Shown here: piece after piece, positions 17,214-26,134 of the stretch
Numbering within the stretch: the stretch's first letter is position 1
How the letters are laid out: each line of letters starts with the position of its first letter
Assembly: GCA_018432935.1 (NCBI GenBank)
Contig: JAHDSF010000022.1
Span: 124,001-188,000, forward strand
Direction of reading: 5' to 3'
Origin: Rhodospirillales bacterium
GTDB taxonomy: Bacteria; Pseudomonadota; Alphaproteobacteria; Rhodospirillales; Shumkoniaceae
DNA length: 64,000 nt
Made by a program: the position numbers and the translations under genes
The notes under the pieces: generated by a model
The model's database searches: none
Seen by the model: the letters and a program-made list of their open reading frames with translations, nothing else
Told to the model about the DNA's origin: nothing

Positions 17214-17277
17214 CCTCATCCTGAGCCTGTCGAAGAATGAGGCGACGCCTCGTGGTTCGACAGGCTCACCACGAGGC
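17214..17277. repeat. REP-like intergenic palindromic repeat
   Basis: Two nested hairpins occur back to back: CCTCAT (17214-17219) with ATGAGG (17237-17242), and GCCTCGTGG (17247-17255) with CCACGAGGC (17269-17277). Their loops contain the exact inverted pair GAGCCTGTCGAA (17223-17234) and TTCGACAGGCTC (17256-17267). Repeats built on CTGAGCCTGTCGAA are scattered through many proteobacterial genomes. The right end touches the hisE stop codon. Confidence 0.8.
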
Positions 17278-17567
17278 TACTTCGGGGTGCCCTTGCGCGC
17301 CTCGAGTTCCTTCCACACGTCCTCGGGCGTCAGCCCCGCCTCCGCCCACAGGACCAGCAGGTGGTAGAGAAGGTCGGCGCTCTCCTCGGTCAGGCGCTGC
17401 CTGTCCTCGGCCAGCGCGGCGACCACCACCTCGACCGCCTCCTCCCCGACCTTGCGGGCGATCCACGGGCGACCCCTGGTGAACAGCCGCGCCGTGCGCG
17501 ACGACGCGGGATCCGCGCCGCGGCGGCTGCGGATCACCTCGAAGAGCGCATCGAGCGGCGATCCCAC
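17277..17567 (-). CDS. hisE: Phosphoribosyl-ATP pyrophosphatase
   Basis: A 96-residue all-helical MazG-like enzyme that converts phosphoribosyl-ATP to phosphoribosyl-AMP, the second step of histidine synthesis. It shows the metal-binding KVGEEAVEVVVAAL and ESADLLYHLLVLW helices typical of HisE. It is monofunctional: no HisI domain is fused. It starts 3 bases after the hisF stop, on the same strand. Confidence 0.94.
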   Translation of the reverse strand: MGSPLDALFEVIRSRRGADPASSRTARLFTRGRPWIARKVGEEAVEVVVAALAEDRQRLTEESADLLYHLLVLWAEAGLTPEDVWKELEARKGTPK

Positions 17568-17570
17568 CGG

Positions 17571-18332
17571 CTACCCCTCGCGCACCGCGACGCCCGCCTG
17601 GCGCATGTGCGCCTTGGCCTCGGCGATCGAGTAGGTGCCGAAATGGAAGATCGAAGCCGCCAGCACCGCCGAGGCGTGCCCCTCGGTCACGCCCTCGACC
17701 AGGTGGTCGAGGGTGCCGACGCCGCCCGAGGCGATCACCGGGATCGGCACCGCGTCGGCCACCGCGCGGGTCAGCGGCAGGTCGAAGCCGACCTTGGTGC
17801 CGTCGCGGTCCATCGAGGTGAGCAGGATCTCGCCCGCCCCCAGCTCGGCCATCCTTTGCGACCAGGCGACGGCATCGATCCCCGTGGGCTTGCGGCCGCC
17901 GTGGGTGAAAATCTCGAACCGCCCGCCGCCGACCCCCTTGGCGTCGACCGCGACGACGATGCACTGGCTGCCGAACTTGCGCGCCGCCTCGCCGACGAAC
18001 TCGGGCCGCGCCACCGCCGCCGTGTTGATCGACACCTTGTCGGCGCCGGCCAGCAAGAGCTTGCGGATGTCCTCGATGGTGCGCACGCCGCCGCCCACCG
18101 TCAGCGGCATGAAGCATTGCTCGGCGGTGCGGGCGACGACGTCGAACAGGGTGTCGCGTTCCTCGTGGCTGGCGGTGATGTCGAGGTAGCAGAGCTCGTC
18201 GGCGCCCGCCCGGTCGTAGACCCGCGCCTGCTCGACCGGATCGCCGGCGTCGACCAGGTCGACGAAATTGACGCCCTTGACGACGCGGCCGCCGCGGACG
18301 TCGAGGCAGGGAATAATGCGGACCTTCAGCAT
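17571..18332 (-). CDS. hisF: Imidazole glycerol phosphate synthase cyclase subunit
   Basis: A 253-residue (beta/alpha)8 barrel. It shows the catalytic aspartate in [16 protein letters not shown], the second in LTSMDRDGT, and phosphate-binding VGGGVRT and ASGGVG loops. With HisH it makes imidazole glycerol phosphate and AICAR from PRFAR and glutamine-derived ammonia. It overlaps hisA by 7 bases, so coupling is likely. Confidence 0.97.
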   Translation of the reverse strand: MLKVRIIPCLDVRGGRVVKGVNFVDLVDAGDPVEQARVYDRAGADELCYLDITASHEERDTLFDVVARTAEQCFMPLTVGGGVRTIEDIRKLLLAGADKVSINTAAVARPEFVGEAARKFGSQCIVVAVDAKGVGGGRFEIFTHGGRKPTGIDAVAWSQRMAELGAGEILLTSMDRDGTKVGFDLPLTRAVADAVPIPVIASGGVGTLDHLVEGVTEGHASAVLAASIFHFGTYSIAEAKAHMRQAGVAVREG

Positions 18333-19069
18333 GGCCGGGAGCCTTCCAGCAGCGCGACCGCGGCCGCGGGGTCGACGCGGCCGTCGTAGACGGCGCGCCC
18401 GGCGATGACGCCGGCCAGGAGCCCGTCGCCGGCCGCCTTCACCGCACGCAGATCGTCCATCGACGAGACCCCGCCCGAGACGATGACGGGAATCGGAACG
18501 GCGCGGGCCAGCGCCGCACTCGCCTCGACGTTGGGGCCCTGCATGGCACCGTCGCGGGCGATGTCGGTGTGGATGAGGGCGGCGACACCGACGTCGGCGA
18601 AGCGGCGGGCGAGGTCGAGGGTCGTCACCTCGGAGACCTCGGCCCAGCCCTCGACCGCGACCCGGCCGTCGCGGGCGTCGATGCCGACGGCGACGCGGCC
18701 GGGGAAGCGCCGGCAGGCCTCGCGCACCAGGTCGGGGTCGCGCAGCGCCGCGGTGCCGAGGATGACGCGGGCGACCCCTTTCGCAAGCCAGCCCTCGACG
18801 GTCGCCATCGAACGGATGCCGCCGCCCAGCTCGACCTTCATGCCGACCGCTGCCAGGATCGCCTCCACCGCAAGCGCGTTGGCCGGCTTGCCGGCGAAGG
18901 CGCCGTCGAGGTCGACCACGTGCAGCCAGGTGCAACCGGCGGCTTCGAACGCCTGGGCCTGGGCGGCAGGGTCGTCGTTGAACACCGTGCTGCGGCTCAT
19001 GTCGCCCTGCACCAGCCGCACGCACTGCCCGCCCTTGAGGTCGATCGCGGGAAGAAAGGTCAGCGGCAT
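18326..19069 (-). CDS. hisA: ProFAR isomerase
   Basis: A 247-residue barrel enzyme that isomerises ProFAR to PRFAR. Catalytic Asp residues are in [15 protein letters not shown] (Asp9 region) and [14 protein letters not shown]. Phosphate-binding glycines are seen in LGGGIRS and VSGGVSS. Forty bases separate it from hisH and it overlaps hisF. Confidence 0.97.
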   Translation of the reverse strand: MPLTFLPAIDLKGGQCVRLVQGDMSRSTVFNDDPAAQAQAFEAAGCTWLHVVDLDGAFAGKPANALAVEAILAAVGMKVELGGGIRSMATVEGWLAKGVARVILGTAALRDPDLVREACRRFPGRVAVGIDARDGRVAVEGWAEVSEVTTLDLARRFADVGVAALIHTDIARDGAMQGPNVEASAALARAVPIPVIVSGGVSSMDDLRAVKAAGDGLLAGVIAGRAVYDGRVDPAAAVALLEGSRPC

Positions 19070-19109
19070 GGCGGCAATCCCCAGAGACAGGGGACCACTT
19101 CTGTTCCCG

Positions 19110-19745
19110 TCACGGCCGCCACTCCAGGAAGTTGGCGATCAGGCGCAGGCCGACGGCCTGGCTTTTCTCGGGGTGGAACTGGGTGCCGGCGAGGTTGTCG
19201 CGGCCGACCACCGCGGCCAGCGGAGCGCCGTAGTCGACGGTCGCGAGCACCGTCGAAGGATCGGCGGCCGCGAGATGGAAGCTGTGCACGAAATAGGCGT
19301 GGGCGCCGTCCTCGATCCCGGCGAACAGCGGGTGCCGGGCGCGCAGCGACAGCGCATTCCAGCCCATGTGCGGGATCTTGAGGCCGGGAACAGGCGCGAT
19401 CGCCACCACCTCGCCCGCGATCCAGCCCAGCCCGGGAGTATCCTCGAATTCGCGACCCCAGGAGGCCAGCAGCTGGGCGCCGACGCAGATGCCGAGGAAG
19501 GGACGGCCGCCCCGGATCACCGCATCCTCCAGCGCCTCCAGCATTCCCGGCACCGCCGCCAGCCCGCGCTTGCAGTCGGCGAAGGCGCCGACGCCGGGCA
19601 GGACGATGCGGTCGGCAGCGCGCACCACCGGGGCCTCGCCGGTCACCACGATCCGCTCGCCGGTGCTTTCGGAGGCCGCCCGCTCGAACGCCTTGGCCGC
19701 CGAGCGCAGATTGCCCGACCCGTAGTCGACGATCGCCACCGTCAT
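19110..19745 (-). CDS. hisH: Imidazole glycerol phosphate synthase glutaminase subunit
   Basis: A 211-residue class I glutamine amidotransferase. The triad is visible as Cys in [11 protein letters not shown] and as His and Glu in TQFHPEKSQ. It supplies ammonia to HisF. The start ATG overlaps the stop of the DUF2628 gene (ATGA), so that unknown gene is translated in coupling with it. Confidence 0.96.
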   Translation of the reverse strand: MTVAIVDYGSGNLRSAAKAFERAASESTGERIVVTGEAPVVRAADRIVLPGVGAFADCKRGLAAVPGMLEALEDAVIRGGRPFLGICVGAQLLASWGREFEDTPGLGWIAGEVVAIAPVPGLKIPHMGWNALSLRARHPLFAGIEDGAHAYFVHSFHLAAADPSTVLATVDYGAPLAAVVGRDNLAGTQFHPEKSQAVGLRLIANFLEWRP

Positions 19746-20134
19746 GTCGCCATCCCCAGCCTGAGCCGCCCCGCCTCTTCCAGGAAGCGGGTCTCGGCAT
19801 CGTCCAGGCCGGCGGCGCCGACCACTGCGACCTCCTCGTAGCCGCGCTTGTCCAGGGCCCGGCGCTGCAGGTCGCCGGCGACGAACCCGACAATTACATG
19901 CATGGCAAGCGCGAACACGGCGTAGGGCCAGGGATTGGCGCCGACCAGCTCGGGGATCGCATCGAGCGCGATGTCCGCGGCAATCAGACCGACCCCAATC
20001 AGCCACATGCGGTGCCACAGCGCCCAGAAGCCGGCGAACAGGAACGCCAGCCAGCTGAACGCCTCGCGGATCAGCACGAGATTGCGGTCGGGGTCGCCCG
20101 CGGACCGCCGCCAGTGAACCGTGTACCGGCGCAA
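19742..20134 (-). CDS. DUF2628 membrane protein inside the his operon
   Basis: A 130-residue protein with about three hydrophobic segments (roughly 26-46, 47-63 and 70-90), DUF2628 type. It begins MRRYTVHWR and carries [19 protein letters not shown]. Function is unknown. It lies between hisB and hisH in this operon and this placement recurs in Rhodospirillales, which argues for a link to histidine synthesis or simply for a stable transcription unit. Confidence 0.8.
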   Translation of the reverse strand: MRRYTVHWRRSAGDPDRNLVLIREAFSWLAFLFAGFWALWHRMWLIGVGLIAADIALDAIPELVGANPWPYAVFALAMHVIVGFVAGDLQRRALDKRGYEEVAVVGAAGLDDAETRFLEEAGRLRLGMAT

Positions 20135-20146
20135 ACGAAAGCCCTC

Positions 20147-20734
20147 CTACAGCACGCCCTTGGTCGACGGCACCGCGCCCTGCTTGCGGGCGTCGACCTC
20201 GACCGCCTGCCGCAGCGCCCGCGCCAGCCCCTTGAAGCAGGACTCGGCGATATGATGGCTGTTGGCGCCGTACAGGGTCTCGACGTGCAGGGTCAGCCCG
20301 GCGGCCTGGGCGAAGGCGCGGAACCATTCCTGGAACAGCTCGGTGTCGATCTCGCCCACCTTGGGCGAGGGGAAGCCCACCTTCCACACCAGGAACGGGC
20401 GGTTGGAGGCGTCGACGACCACCCGCGTCAGCGTCTCGTCCATCGCCGACATCGCCTCGCCGAAGCGGGCGATGCCCTTGCGCTCGCCCAGGGCCTCGGC
20501 GATCGCCTGACCCAGCACGATGCCGGTATCTTCCACCGTATGGTGCGCGTCGACGTGAAGGTCGCCCTTCGCCTCGATCTCGATGTCGATCAGGCTGTGG
20601 CGGGCGAGCTGCTCGACCATGTGATCGAGAAAACCGATCCCGGTGGCGATTGCGGCCCGGCCCGAGCCGTCGAGGGCGACCGTGGCGGTGATGCTGGTCT
20701 CCACGGTGTTGCGCGTCTTGGTGGCGGTGCGCAT
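20147..20734 (-). CDS. hisB: Imidazoleglycerol-phosphate dehydratase
   Basis: A 195-residue monofunctional IGP dehydratase. Manganese-binding histidine motifs are visible as [13 protein letters not shown] and GANSHHIAE. No histidinol-phosphatase domain is fused. The ATG at 20734 has GGGAG nine bases upstream; the in-frame ATG at 20755 is less well placed. It is the first gene of the minus-strand his run and is divergent from hslV. Confidence 0.96.
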   Translation of the reverse strand: MRTATKTRNTVETSITATVALDGSGRAAIATGIGFLDHMVEQLARHSLIDIEIEAKGDLHVDAHHTVEDTGIVLGQAIAEALGERKGIARFGEAMSAMDETLTRVVVDASNRPFLVWKVGFPSPKVGEIDTELFQEWFRAFAQAAGLTLHVETLYGANSHHIAESCFKGLARALRQAVEVDARKQGAVPSTKGVL

Positions 20735-20815
20735 GGCGTCTGTCTCCCGTCGCATCCGGTCGCCTTTTAGCAGGAAGCGGCGTGCGGTGCCAATCCTTCG
20801 GGCATCGGAGCTTCG

Positions 20816-20845
20816 CTTGACGGTCCCCGGCCACCCGCCTAAATC
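20816..20845 (+). promoter_or_regulatory. Candidate promoter for hslVU
   Basis: CTTGACG (-35 element, TTGACG at 20817-20822) is followed after 17 bases by TAAATC (20840-20845), a weak -10. A CTTGAC-type -35 is also what heat-shock sigma factor promoters use, and hslVU is commonly heat-induced. The -10 does not decide between the two sigma factors. Confidence 0.4.
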
Positions 20846-20908
20846 ATCGTGGTCGTGCCCACGAGGTGGGGGCGATACCTTCGCCCACAGGAAAGGCGGG
20901 ACGCGTCC

Positions 20909-21457
20909 ATGTCGTCACACGAAGCTCCTTCCTGGCACGGCACGACGATCCTCTCGGTCCGCAAGCAGGGCCGCGTGGTGATCGCCGGCGACGGGCAGGT
21001 GAGCATGGGCAACACCGTCGTCAAGGCGAACGCCCGCAAGGTCCGCCGCATCGGCGGCGGCGCGGTGATTGCCGGCTTCGCCGGCGCCACCGCCGACGCC
21101 TTCACCCTGTTCGAGCGCCTCGAAGCCAAGCTGGAGCAGTATCCCGCCCAGCTGACGCGGGCCTGCGTCGAGCTGGCCAAGGACTGGCGCACCGACCGCT
21201 ACCTGCGCCGGCTGGAAGCGATGCTGGCGGTCGCCGACAAGGACGTCTCGCTGATCATGACCGGGACCGGCGACGTGCTGGAGCCGGAGGACGGGCTGAT
21301 CGGCATCGGCTCCGGCGGCAACTTCGCGCTTGCCGCGGCGCGTGCGATGCTCGACCGCGAGGACATGGACGCCGCGCAGATCGCGCGCAAATCGCTTGAG
21401 ATCGCCGCCGGGATCTGCATCTACACCAACACCAACATCGTCATCGAGAGCCTATGA
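20909..21457 (+). CDS. hslV: ATP-dependent protease subunit HslV (ClpQ)
   Basis: A 182-residue proteasome-like peptidase. After processing, the mature chain begins at the Thr of GTTILSVRK (Thr12 of the precursor), the nucleophile. The [15 protein letters not shown] and RKVRRI elements are standard. It forms a double ring capped by HslU hexamers and degrades damaged or regulatory proteins in the cytoplasm. It overlaps hslU by ATGA. Confidence 0.97.
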   Translation: MSSHEAPSWHGTTILSVRKQGRVVIAGDGQVSMGNTVVKANARKVRRIGGGAVIAGFAGATADAFTLFERLEAKLEQYPAQLTRACVELAKDWRTDRYLRRLEAMLAVADKDVSLIMTGTGDVLEPEDGLIGIGSGGNFALAAARAMLDREDMDAAQIARKSLEIAAGICIYTNTNIVIESL

Positions 21458-22764
21458 CCAGTTTCACCCCGCGGGAAATCGTCTCCGAGCTCGACCGCTT
21501 CATCATCGGCCAGGCCGACGCCAAGCGTGCCGTCGCGGTTGCGCTGCGCAACCGCTGGCGGCGCCAGCAGCTGGACGAATCCCTGCGCGAGGAGGTGCTG
21601 CCGAAGAACATCCTGATGATCGGCCCCACCGGGGTCGGCAAGACCGAGATCGCGCGCCGCCTGGCCAAGCTCGCCGACGCGCCGTTCCTGAAGGTGGAGG
21701 CGACCAAGTTCACCGAAGTCGGCTACGTCGGGCGCGACGTCGAGCAGATCGTGCGCGACCTGGTCGAGATCTCGCTGCACATGACGCGGGCGCGCCTCCG
21801 CAGCCAGGTCAAGGCGCGCGCCGAGGTGGCGGCCGAAGAGCGGGTGGTGACCGCGCTGGTCGGCGAGAACGCCAGCAAGGATACGCGCGAGAAATTCCGC
21901 CGCCTGCTGCGGGAAGGCAAGCTCGACGACAAGGAGATCGAACTGCAGGTCCAGGATTCGGGCGGGCTGCAGCTGCCGACCATGGACGTGCCCGGGATGC
22001 CCGGCGCCTCGGTCGGCATGATCAACATCGGCGACATCCTGGGCAAGGCCTTCGGCGGCCGGACCAAGCCGAAGCGGATGGCGGTCGGGGAATCCTACGA
22101 GGTGCTGATCGCCGAGGAGAGCGACAAGCTCCTGGACGAGGAGAAGGTCACCAAGGAGGCGATCAAGGCGGTCGAGCAGAACGGTATCGTCTTCCTCGAC
22201 GAGATCGACAAGATCACCGCCCGCGGCGACCGCGTAGGCGCCGACGTCAGCCGCGAGGGCGTGCAGCGCGACCTCTTGCCCCTGATCGAGGGGACCACGG
22301 TCGCCACCAAGCACGGCGCGGTGCAGACCGACCACATCCTGTTCGTCGCCTCCGGCGCCTTCCACATCGCCAAGCCCTCGGACCTGCTGCCCGAGCTGCA
22401 AGGCCGGCTGCCGATCCGGGTCGAGTTGCGCGCGCTGACCCAGGACGACTTCAAGCGCATTCTCACCGAGACCGAGGCCAACCTGATCCGGCAGGCCACC
22501 GCGATGATGGGGGTCGAGGGGGTGACCCTGGTGTTCACCGACGACGCCGTCGACGAGATCGCCAGGCTGGCGGCCGAGATCAACTCGGGCATCGAGAACA
22601 TCGGCGCCCGCCGTCTGCACACGGTGATGGAGAAGCTGGTCGAGGACATCAGCTTCAACGCCTCGGAGCGCAGCGGCCAGACCGTCACCATCGACGCGAA
22701 TTACGTCAAGGAGACCGTCTCGGTCCTGGCCAAGAACGCGGATCTGAGCAAGTTCATCCTGTAG
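21454..22764 (+). CDS. hslU: ATP-dependent protease ATPase subunit HslU (ClpY)
   Basis: A 436-residue AAA+ unfoldase. It starts with [17 protein letters not shown] and has Walker [10 protein letters not shown] (about residue 57), Walker [10 protein letters not shown], the inserted I-domain (about 110-240) and the C-terminal LSKFIL tail that docks into HslV. Coupled to hslV by a 4-base overlap. Confidence 0.98.
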   Translation: MTSFTPREIVSELDRFIIGQADAKRAVAVALRNRWRRQQLDESLREEVLPKNILMIGPTGVGKTEIARRLAKLADAPFLKVEATKFTEVGYVGRDVEQIVRDLVEISLHMTRARLRSQVKARAEVAAEERVVTALVGENASKDTREKFRRLLREGKLDDKEIELQVQDSGGLQLPTMDVPGMPGASVGMINIGDILGKAFGGRTKPKRMAVGESYEVLIAEESDKLLDEEKVTKEAIKAVEQNGIVFLDEIDKITARGDRVGADVSREGVQRDLLPLIEGTTVATKHGAVQTDHILFVASGAFHIAKPSDLLPELQGRLPIRVELRALTQDDFKRILTETEANLIRQATAMMGVEGVTLVFTDDAVDEIARLAAEINSGIENIGARRLHTVMEKLVEDISFNASERSGQTVTIDANYVKETVSVLAKNADLSKFIL

Positions 22765-22820
22765 GCCTCTCTCCTCTGTTATGATCCCAGGCATCCGGCC
22801 TTCGCGGGAATGGGATCGGC

Positions 22821-23910
22821 ATGGACATCTCGATCATCGGCGCGAGCGGGGATTGCGGGCGGCAGATCGCGGTGCAGATCGTGCGCGAGCCTGATGCATC
22901 CGCGCGAGATCCTGCAGCTGATCGGCAGCAATCCGGCTTCCGCGCGGCCGCATGCGCTGATCGGCCTGCGCGCCGACCTGCAGGACGCCTACGCCGAGAT
23001 CGTGCCCGAGATCGACGTCACCCTGGATCCCGCGGCGGTGGTCGGCGACGTCGTCATCATGGCCGGCGGCGCCACCCTGCCGGTCGATCCGGCGGCCTAC
23101 GACGCGGCGGCGCGCGAGCGGCTGGCCGGCACCAACGTCGCCACCTTCGAGCGCTTCGCCCGGGCGATCGCCGCCAGCTCGGGCGAGCAGCCGCCGGTGG
23201 TGATCGTCGTCAGCAACCCGGTCGAGCTCGGCGTCCGCGTGTTCGCCCGCCACCTGCCGCGCTCGCACGTGCTGGGGATGGGCGCCTACTCGGATTCCCT
23301 GCGCTTCCGCAGCGAGATCGCCCGCGACCTCGGGGTGCGGCGCCAGCTGGTACGCGGCTACGTCCTGGGCGAGCACGGCCCGGCGATGGTGCCGGCGTGG
23401 AGCGCGGTCAGGGTGCACGGGGTGCTGGCCCGGGAGTGGCCGGCGATGCTGGCGACCCTGCGCCGCGGCTTGCGCACCGAGGACTTTCCCGCCGCACTGA
23501 CCCGCGAGCGGGCGGTGGTGATGAAAATGATGCGCAGCGGCGAGGCGGCGGGGCCGCTGCGGGCGCTGCGCCACATCGCCGGGCTCCCGCCGGACCTGCG
23601 GGTGGCGCTGAAGCCGACGGTGATCCACGCCACCCGCTCGAAGACCGTCGAGGCGACTGCCACCGCCACCGTCGACATGGTGCGGGCGATCTCGGAGGGC
23701 CGGCCGATGGAGATCGCGGCCCAGTTCCAGCACGACGGCGAGCTGGGCCTGCACGTTCCCTTCGGCAGCCGGATGGTGATCGACGGCGTGGTCTCCCGCA
23801 TCCTGCCGCTCGATTCCTGCTGGCCGGAAGAGATCGCGCTGATCCGCGAGGCGGAGGCGGCGATCGCCGCCAAGGTGGCCGCCTGGGATGCCCTGGCCGG
23901 CGCGGCGTAG
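22821..23910 (+). pseudogene. Malate/lactate dehydrogenase-like gene with a frameshift
   Basis: The first about 23 residues, with a Rossmann motif IIGASGDCGRQIA, are read from the ATG at 22821. The rest (MHPREILQLIG through GRPMEIAAQFQHDGELG) is read in the next frame up to 23910. The switch falls at 22889-22891, GAGCCTG. Removing one C would join them as VRELMHPRE and give an intact NAD-binding lactate/malate dehydrogenase-like protein of about 363 residues, including catalytic-type GEHGPAMVPAWS. Either the gene is freshly broken or one base is wrong in the sequence. Translation could also restart at the ATG at 22894, but that would lose the nucleotide site. The otherwise intact reading frame argues for a recent event or an error. 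Confidence 0.78.
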
Positions 23911-23922
23911 GGGAGGGGCGAG

Positions 23923-24288
23923 ATGGAGCAGTACTGGCTGTTCGTGCTGGAGACCGACCACATTCCCGGCGTCGCCGCCAACATCGCGACCGCGTTCTCG
24001 CGGCGCGGCATCCAGATCGACGGCATCTGTGCCGAGGGCGTGGTCGGCGCCGGCGGCGGCGGCACGGCCCTGGTCTCGGTCACCTTCAGCGCGTTCGCGC
24101 AGCGGATGGAGATCCTGCGCCGCAAGCTCGAGCGCCTCGAAGTGGTGCGCACCGTAAAGGTTTGGAACTGCGACGCCGATGCCGGGCTTTGGCGCCAGGT
24201 GCGCGAGCACATCGGCGGCCGCCAAGCCTCGCTGGCGGCCCTGATGGCCGCCTACCCCCCCGACAAGACGACCGTGAAGCCGGGGTAA
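23923..24288 (+). CDS. ACT-domain protein, acetolactate synthase small-subunit-like
   Basis: A 121-residue protein. Residues about 4-75 match an ACT domain close to IlvN/IlvH: FVLETDHIPGVAANIATAFS and GIQIDGICAEG, the glycine-rich turn that binds amino acids. No ilvB-type catalytic gene is adjacent. It begins 12 bases after the dehydrogenase-like gene, so a joint role, such as sensing an amino or keto acid, is possible but unproven. Confidence 0.78.
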   Translation: MEQYWLFVLETDHIPGVAANIATAFSRRGIQIDGICAEGVVGAGGGGTALVSVTFSAFAQRMEILRRKLERLEVVRTVKVWNCDADAGLWRQVREHIGGRQASLAALMAAYPPDKTTVKPG

Positions 24289-24298
24289 GGGAGGGCGG

Positions 24299-25150
24299 CT
24301 ACCGGTACAGCTCCAGGCAGTCCTCGCGGCCGACGCCGCCGATGACCTCGATCAGTGCGGGGCTGCGGGCGGCGATCTCGGCGCAAGGCACGGCGATCCG
24401 GGTGCGTCCCAGCGCCGCCGTCTCGGCGATCGAGGCGCCGTAGACGACGCCCGAGACGTTGCACCACACCGCCATTGCCGCGCACATCGGGCAGGGCTCG
24501 CAGGTGGCGAACAGGAGGCAGCCGGAAAGGTTGCTGCCGAGCCGCGCGGTTGCCGCCCTCAGCGCATCCATCTCGGCGTGGCGGCTGGGGTCGCCGGTCG
24601 TGCCGGCAGTGTCGCGGGCGCGGGCGACGATCTCGGAGCCCAGCGTCACCACGGCGCCGTAACCCTTGTCGCCCGCGGCACGGGACGCCCGCGCCTCCTT
24701 CAGCGCCGCCGCCATCATCGCCTCGAAATCGACCTTCACGATGCGTTCGCGGCAGTGCGGGGCGTAGGGGCGGATCTCGCGGTAGTCGCGCAGGAACCGC
24801 AGCCGCGGATCGAGGCCTGAGATCAGCGCCTGGGTCGACTTCTCGTAGATGCCGCGGCAGACGGTACGTGTGTCGAGCCCGCCGGTGGCGCAGGCGTCCA
24901 GAGTCGGGCAGGGGTTCTTCGACAGCCAGACGATCTCGTCCACCGACTCCGAAACCACGGGCACGTCGGCCGGTTCGAGACCAAGGTAGTCGAAGCAGAA
25001 GATTTCGAACGCGCGGCGCGGGCCGGCGCCGGGCAGTCCGACGGGGTGGCGCTCCGTCAGCCAAGCCTGCCGCTTCCGCGCAACCTCGGCCTCCAGCACG
25101 ACCGGCTTGGCCGATTGCAGCCGCGCCACCTTGTCCGCCAGGTCTGCCAT
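24299..25150 (-). CDS. Nucleoside/nucleotide deaminase with an extra Cys-containing N-terminal domain
   Basis: A 283-residue protein. Residues about 140-283 are a CMP/dCMP-type deaminase: the zinc site HAEMDA supplies His and the catalytic Glu, and CEPCPMCAAMAVW supplies two Cys. The first about 135 residues are not part of that fold. They contain NPCPTLDACATGGLDTRTVC and YEKSTQALISGLDPRLRF, a conserved-looking block with three cysteines. Guanine, cytosine or tRNA adenosine deaminase are all possible. It follows the XRE gene on the same strand with a 25-base gap, so it may end the timA-mltA-smr-xre transcript. Confidence 0.82.
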   Translation of the reverse strand: MADLADKVARLQSAKPVVLEAEVARKRQAWLTERHPVGLPGAGPRRAFEIFCFDYLGLEPADVPVVSESVDEIVWLSKNPCPTLDACATGGLDTRTVCRGIYEKSTQALISGLDPRLRFLRDYREIRPYAPHCRERIVKVDFEAMMAAALKEARASRAAGDKGYGAVVTLGSEIVARARDTAGTTGDPSRHAEMDALRAATARLGSNLSGCLLFATCEPCPMCAAMAVWCNVSGVVYGASIAETAALGRTRIAVPCAEIAARSPALIEVIGGVGREDCLELYR

Positions 25151-25175
25151 TCGTTGTCCCCCCGACGTGAACGTT

Positions 25176-25547
25176 TCACACGCTCGGCTCGGTCTCGCTT
25201 TCCAGCAGGGTCTCCTTGAGCGCCCGAAAGGCGGCGCGGTCGAGAAAGCGGACGCGGCGCCCCAGCAGGTTGACGAATTCGGTCGCCTCCGGCGACAGCC
25301 CGGAGGTGTCGATCACCACCCGCGGCAGCGACACGTCGGCCAGCCGCTTCAGCTCCTCCGCGTCGTCCCAGCCGAGGTTGAAGTAGCCGCAGATCTGCAG
25401 CACCAGTCCCGGCCCCGGCCGGCCGCGGTAGCCGTGCTCGAGCGACGACAGGTAGGCGGCGGAGACGCCGAGCTCGGCCGCCATCGCCTTGAGCGTCACT
25501 CCGCGGCTCTCGCGCAGGGCGCGGATCCGGTTGCCGAACGGCGTCAT
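25176..25547 (-). CDS. XRE-family helix-turn-helix regulator
   Basis: A 123-residue DNA-binding protein. The helix-turn-helix spans about residues 6-62 (RIRALRESRGVTLKAMAAEL followed by GVSAAYLSSLEHG). The C-terminal half has VVIDTSGLSPEATEFVNLLG, of unknown role. It overlaps smr by ATGA. Genes of this type next to smr and mltA recur in alphaproteobacteria. Confidence 0.87.
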   Translation of the reverse strand: MTPFGNRIRALRESRGVTLKAMAAELGVSAAYLSSLEHGYRGRPGPGLVLQICGYFNLGWDDAEELKRLADVSLPRVVIDTSGLSPEATEFVNLLGRRVRFLDRAAFRALKETLLESETEPSV

Positions 25548-26134
25548 CGCACCTTTCCCCGCTTGCGCCGCAGGAGCACGTAGAACGCGCCCTCGCCGCC
25601 ATCGCCCGGGGTCGCATTGGTGACCGCCAGAACGCGTTCGCGCATCGGCGCCTCGTTGAGCCAGCGCGGCACCGAGGCGCGCAGCACCCCGACGCCGCCG
25701 TCCGGTCTGGTCCCCTTGCCGGTAATGACGAGAACGCAGCGCTGCCCCAGCTCGTGGGCTCGGGCGACGAAGCCGAGCAGGACCGAATGCGCCCGAGCCT
25801 GGGTCAGGCCGTGGAGATCGATGCGACCCTCGATCGGCAGCTTGCCGCGTCGGAGGCGGGCGGCGTTGCGCTTGTCGAGGCCGGCCGGGCGGCCGACCTC
25901 GAGCTGGGGCAGGGCGGTCGGACGTGGCGGAGCGGCGGATTCGGAAAGTCGCGACGCTTCGGTGGAGGCCTCGCGCGGCGGGGACCGGTAGTCGCTCTCC
26001 GGAATCTGCTGCGCTTCGGACCGGTGCAGCGGCACCACGTCGCGCATCACTTGGCGCCACAGGGCAAGCTCGGCCTCGGACGGCCTGCGCACCCGCTTGC
26101 GGCGGGGCCGATCGAGCTGGGGATCGCTGTCCAT
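25544..26134 (-). CDS. Smr-domain protein
   Basis: A 196-residue protein. Residues about 110-190 form a Smr (small MutS-related) domain with RIDLHGLTQARA and VITGKGTRPDGG, the LDxHG and TGKG motifs known from nicking endonucleases. The first 100 residues are basic and Pro-rich, probably disordered. Its ATG overlaps the mltA stop by one base (TGATG) and its end overlaps the xre start, so the three genes are one coupled unit. Confidence 0.9.
   Translation of the reverse strand: MDSDPQLDRPRRKRVRRPSEAELALWRQVMRDVVPLHRSEAQQIPESDYRSPPREASTEASRLSESAAPPRPTALPQLEVGRPAGLDKRNAARLRRGKLPIEGRIDLHGLTQARAHSVLLGFVARAHELGQRCVLVITGKGTRPDGGVGVLRASVPRWLNEAPMRERVLAVTNATPGDGGEGAFYVLLRRKRGKVR

Noticed and set aside
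25160-25185. A GTTTCACACG stretch resembling half of parS
   Set aside because: Only one half matches the palindrome, so it is not a ParB site.
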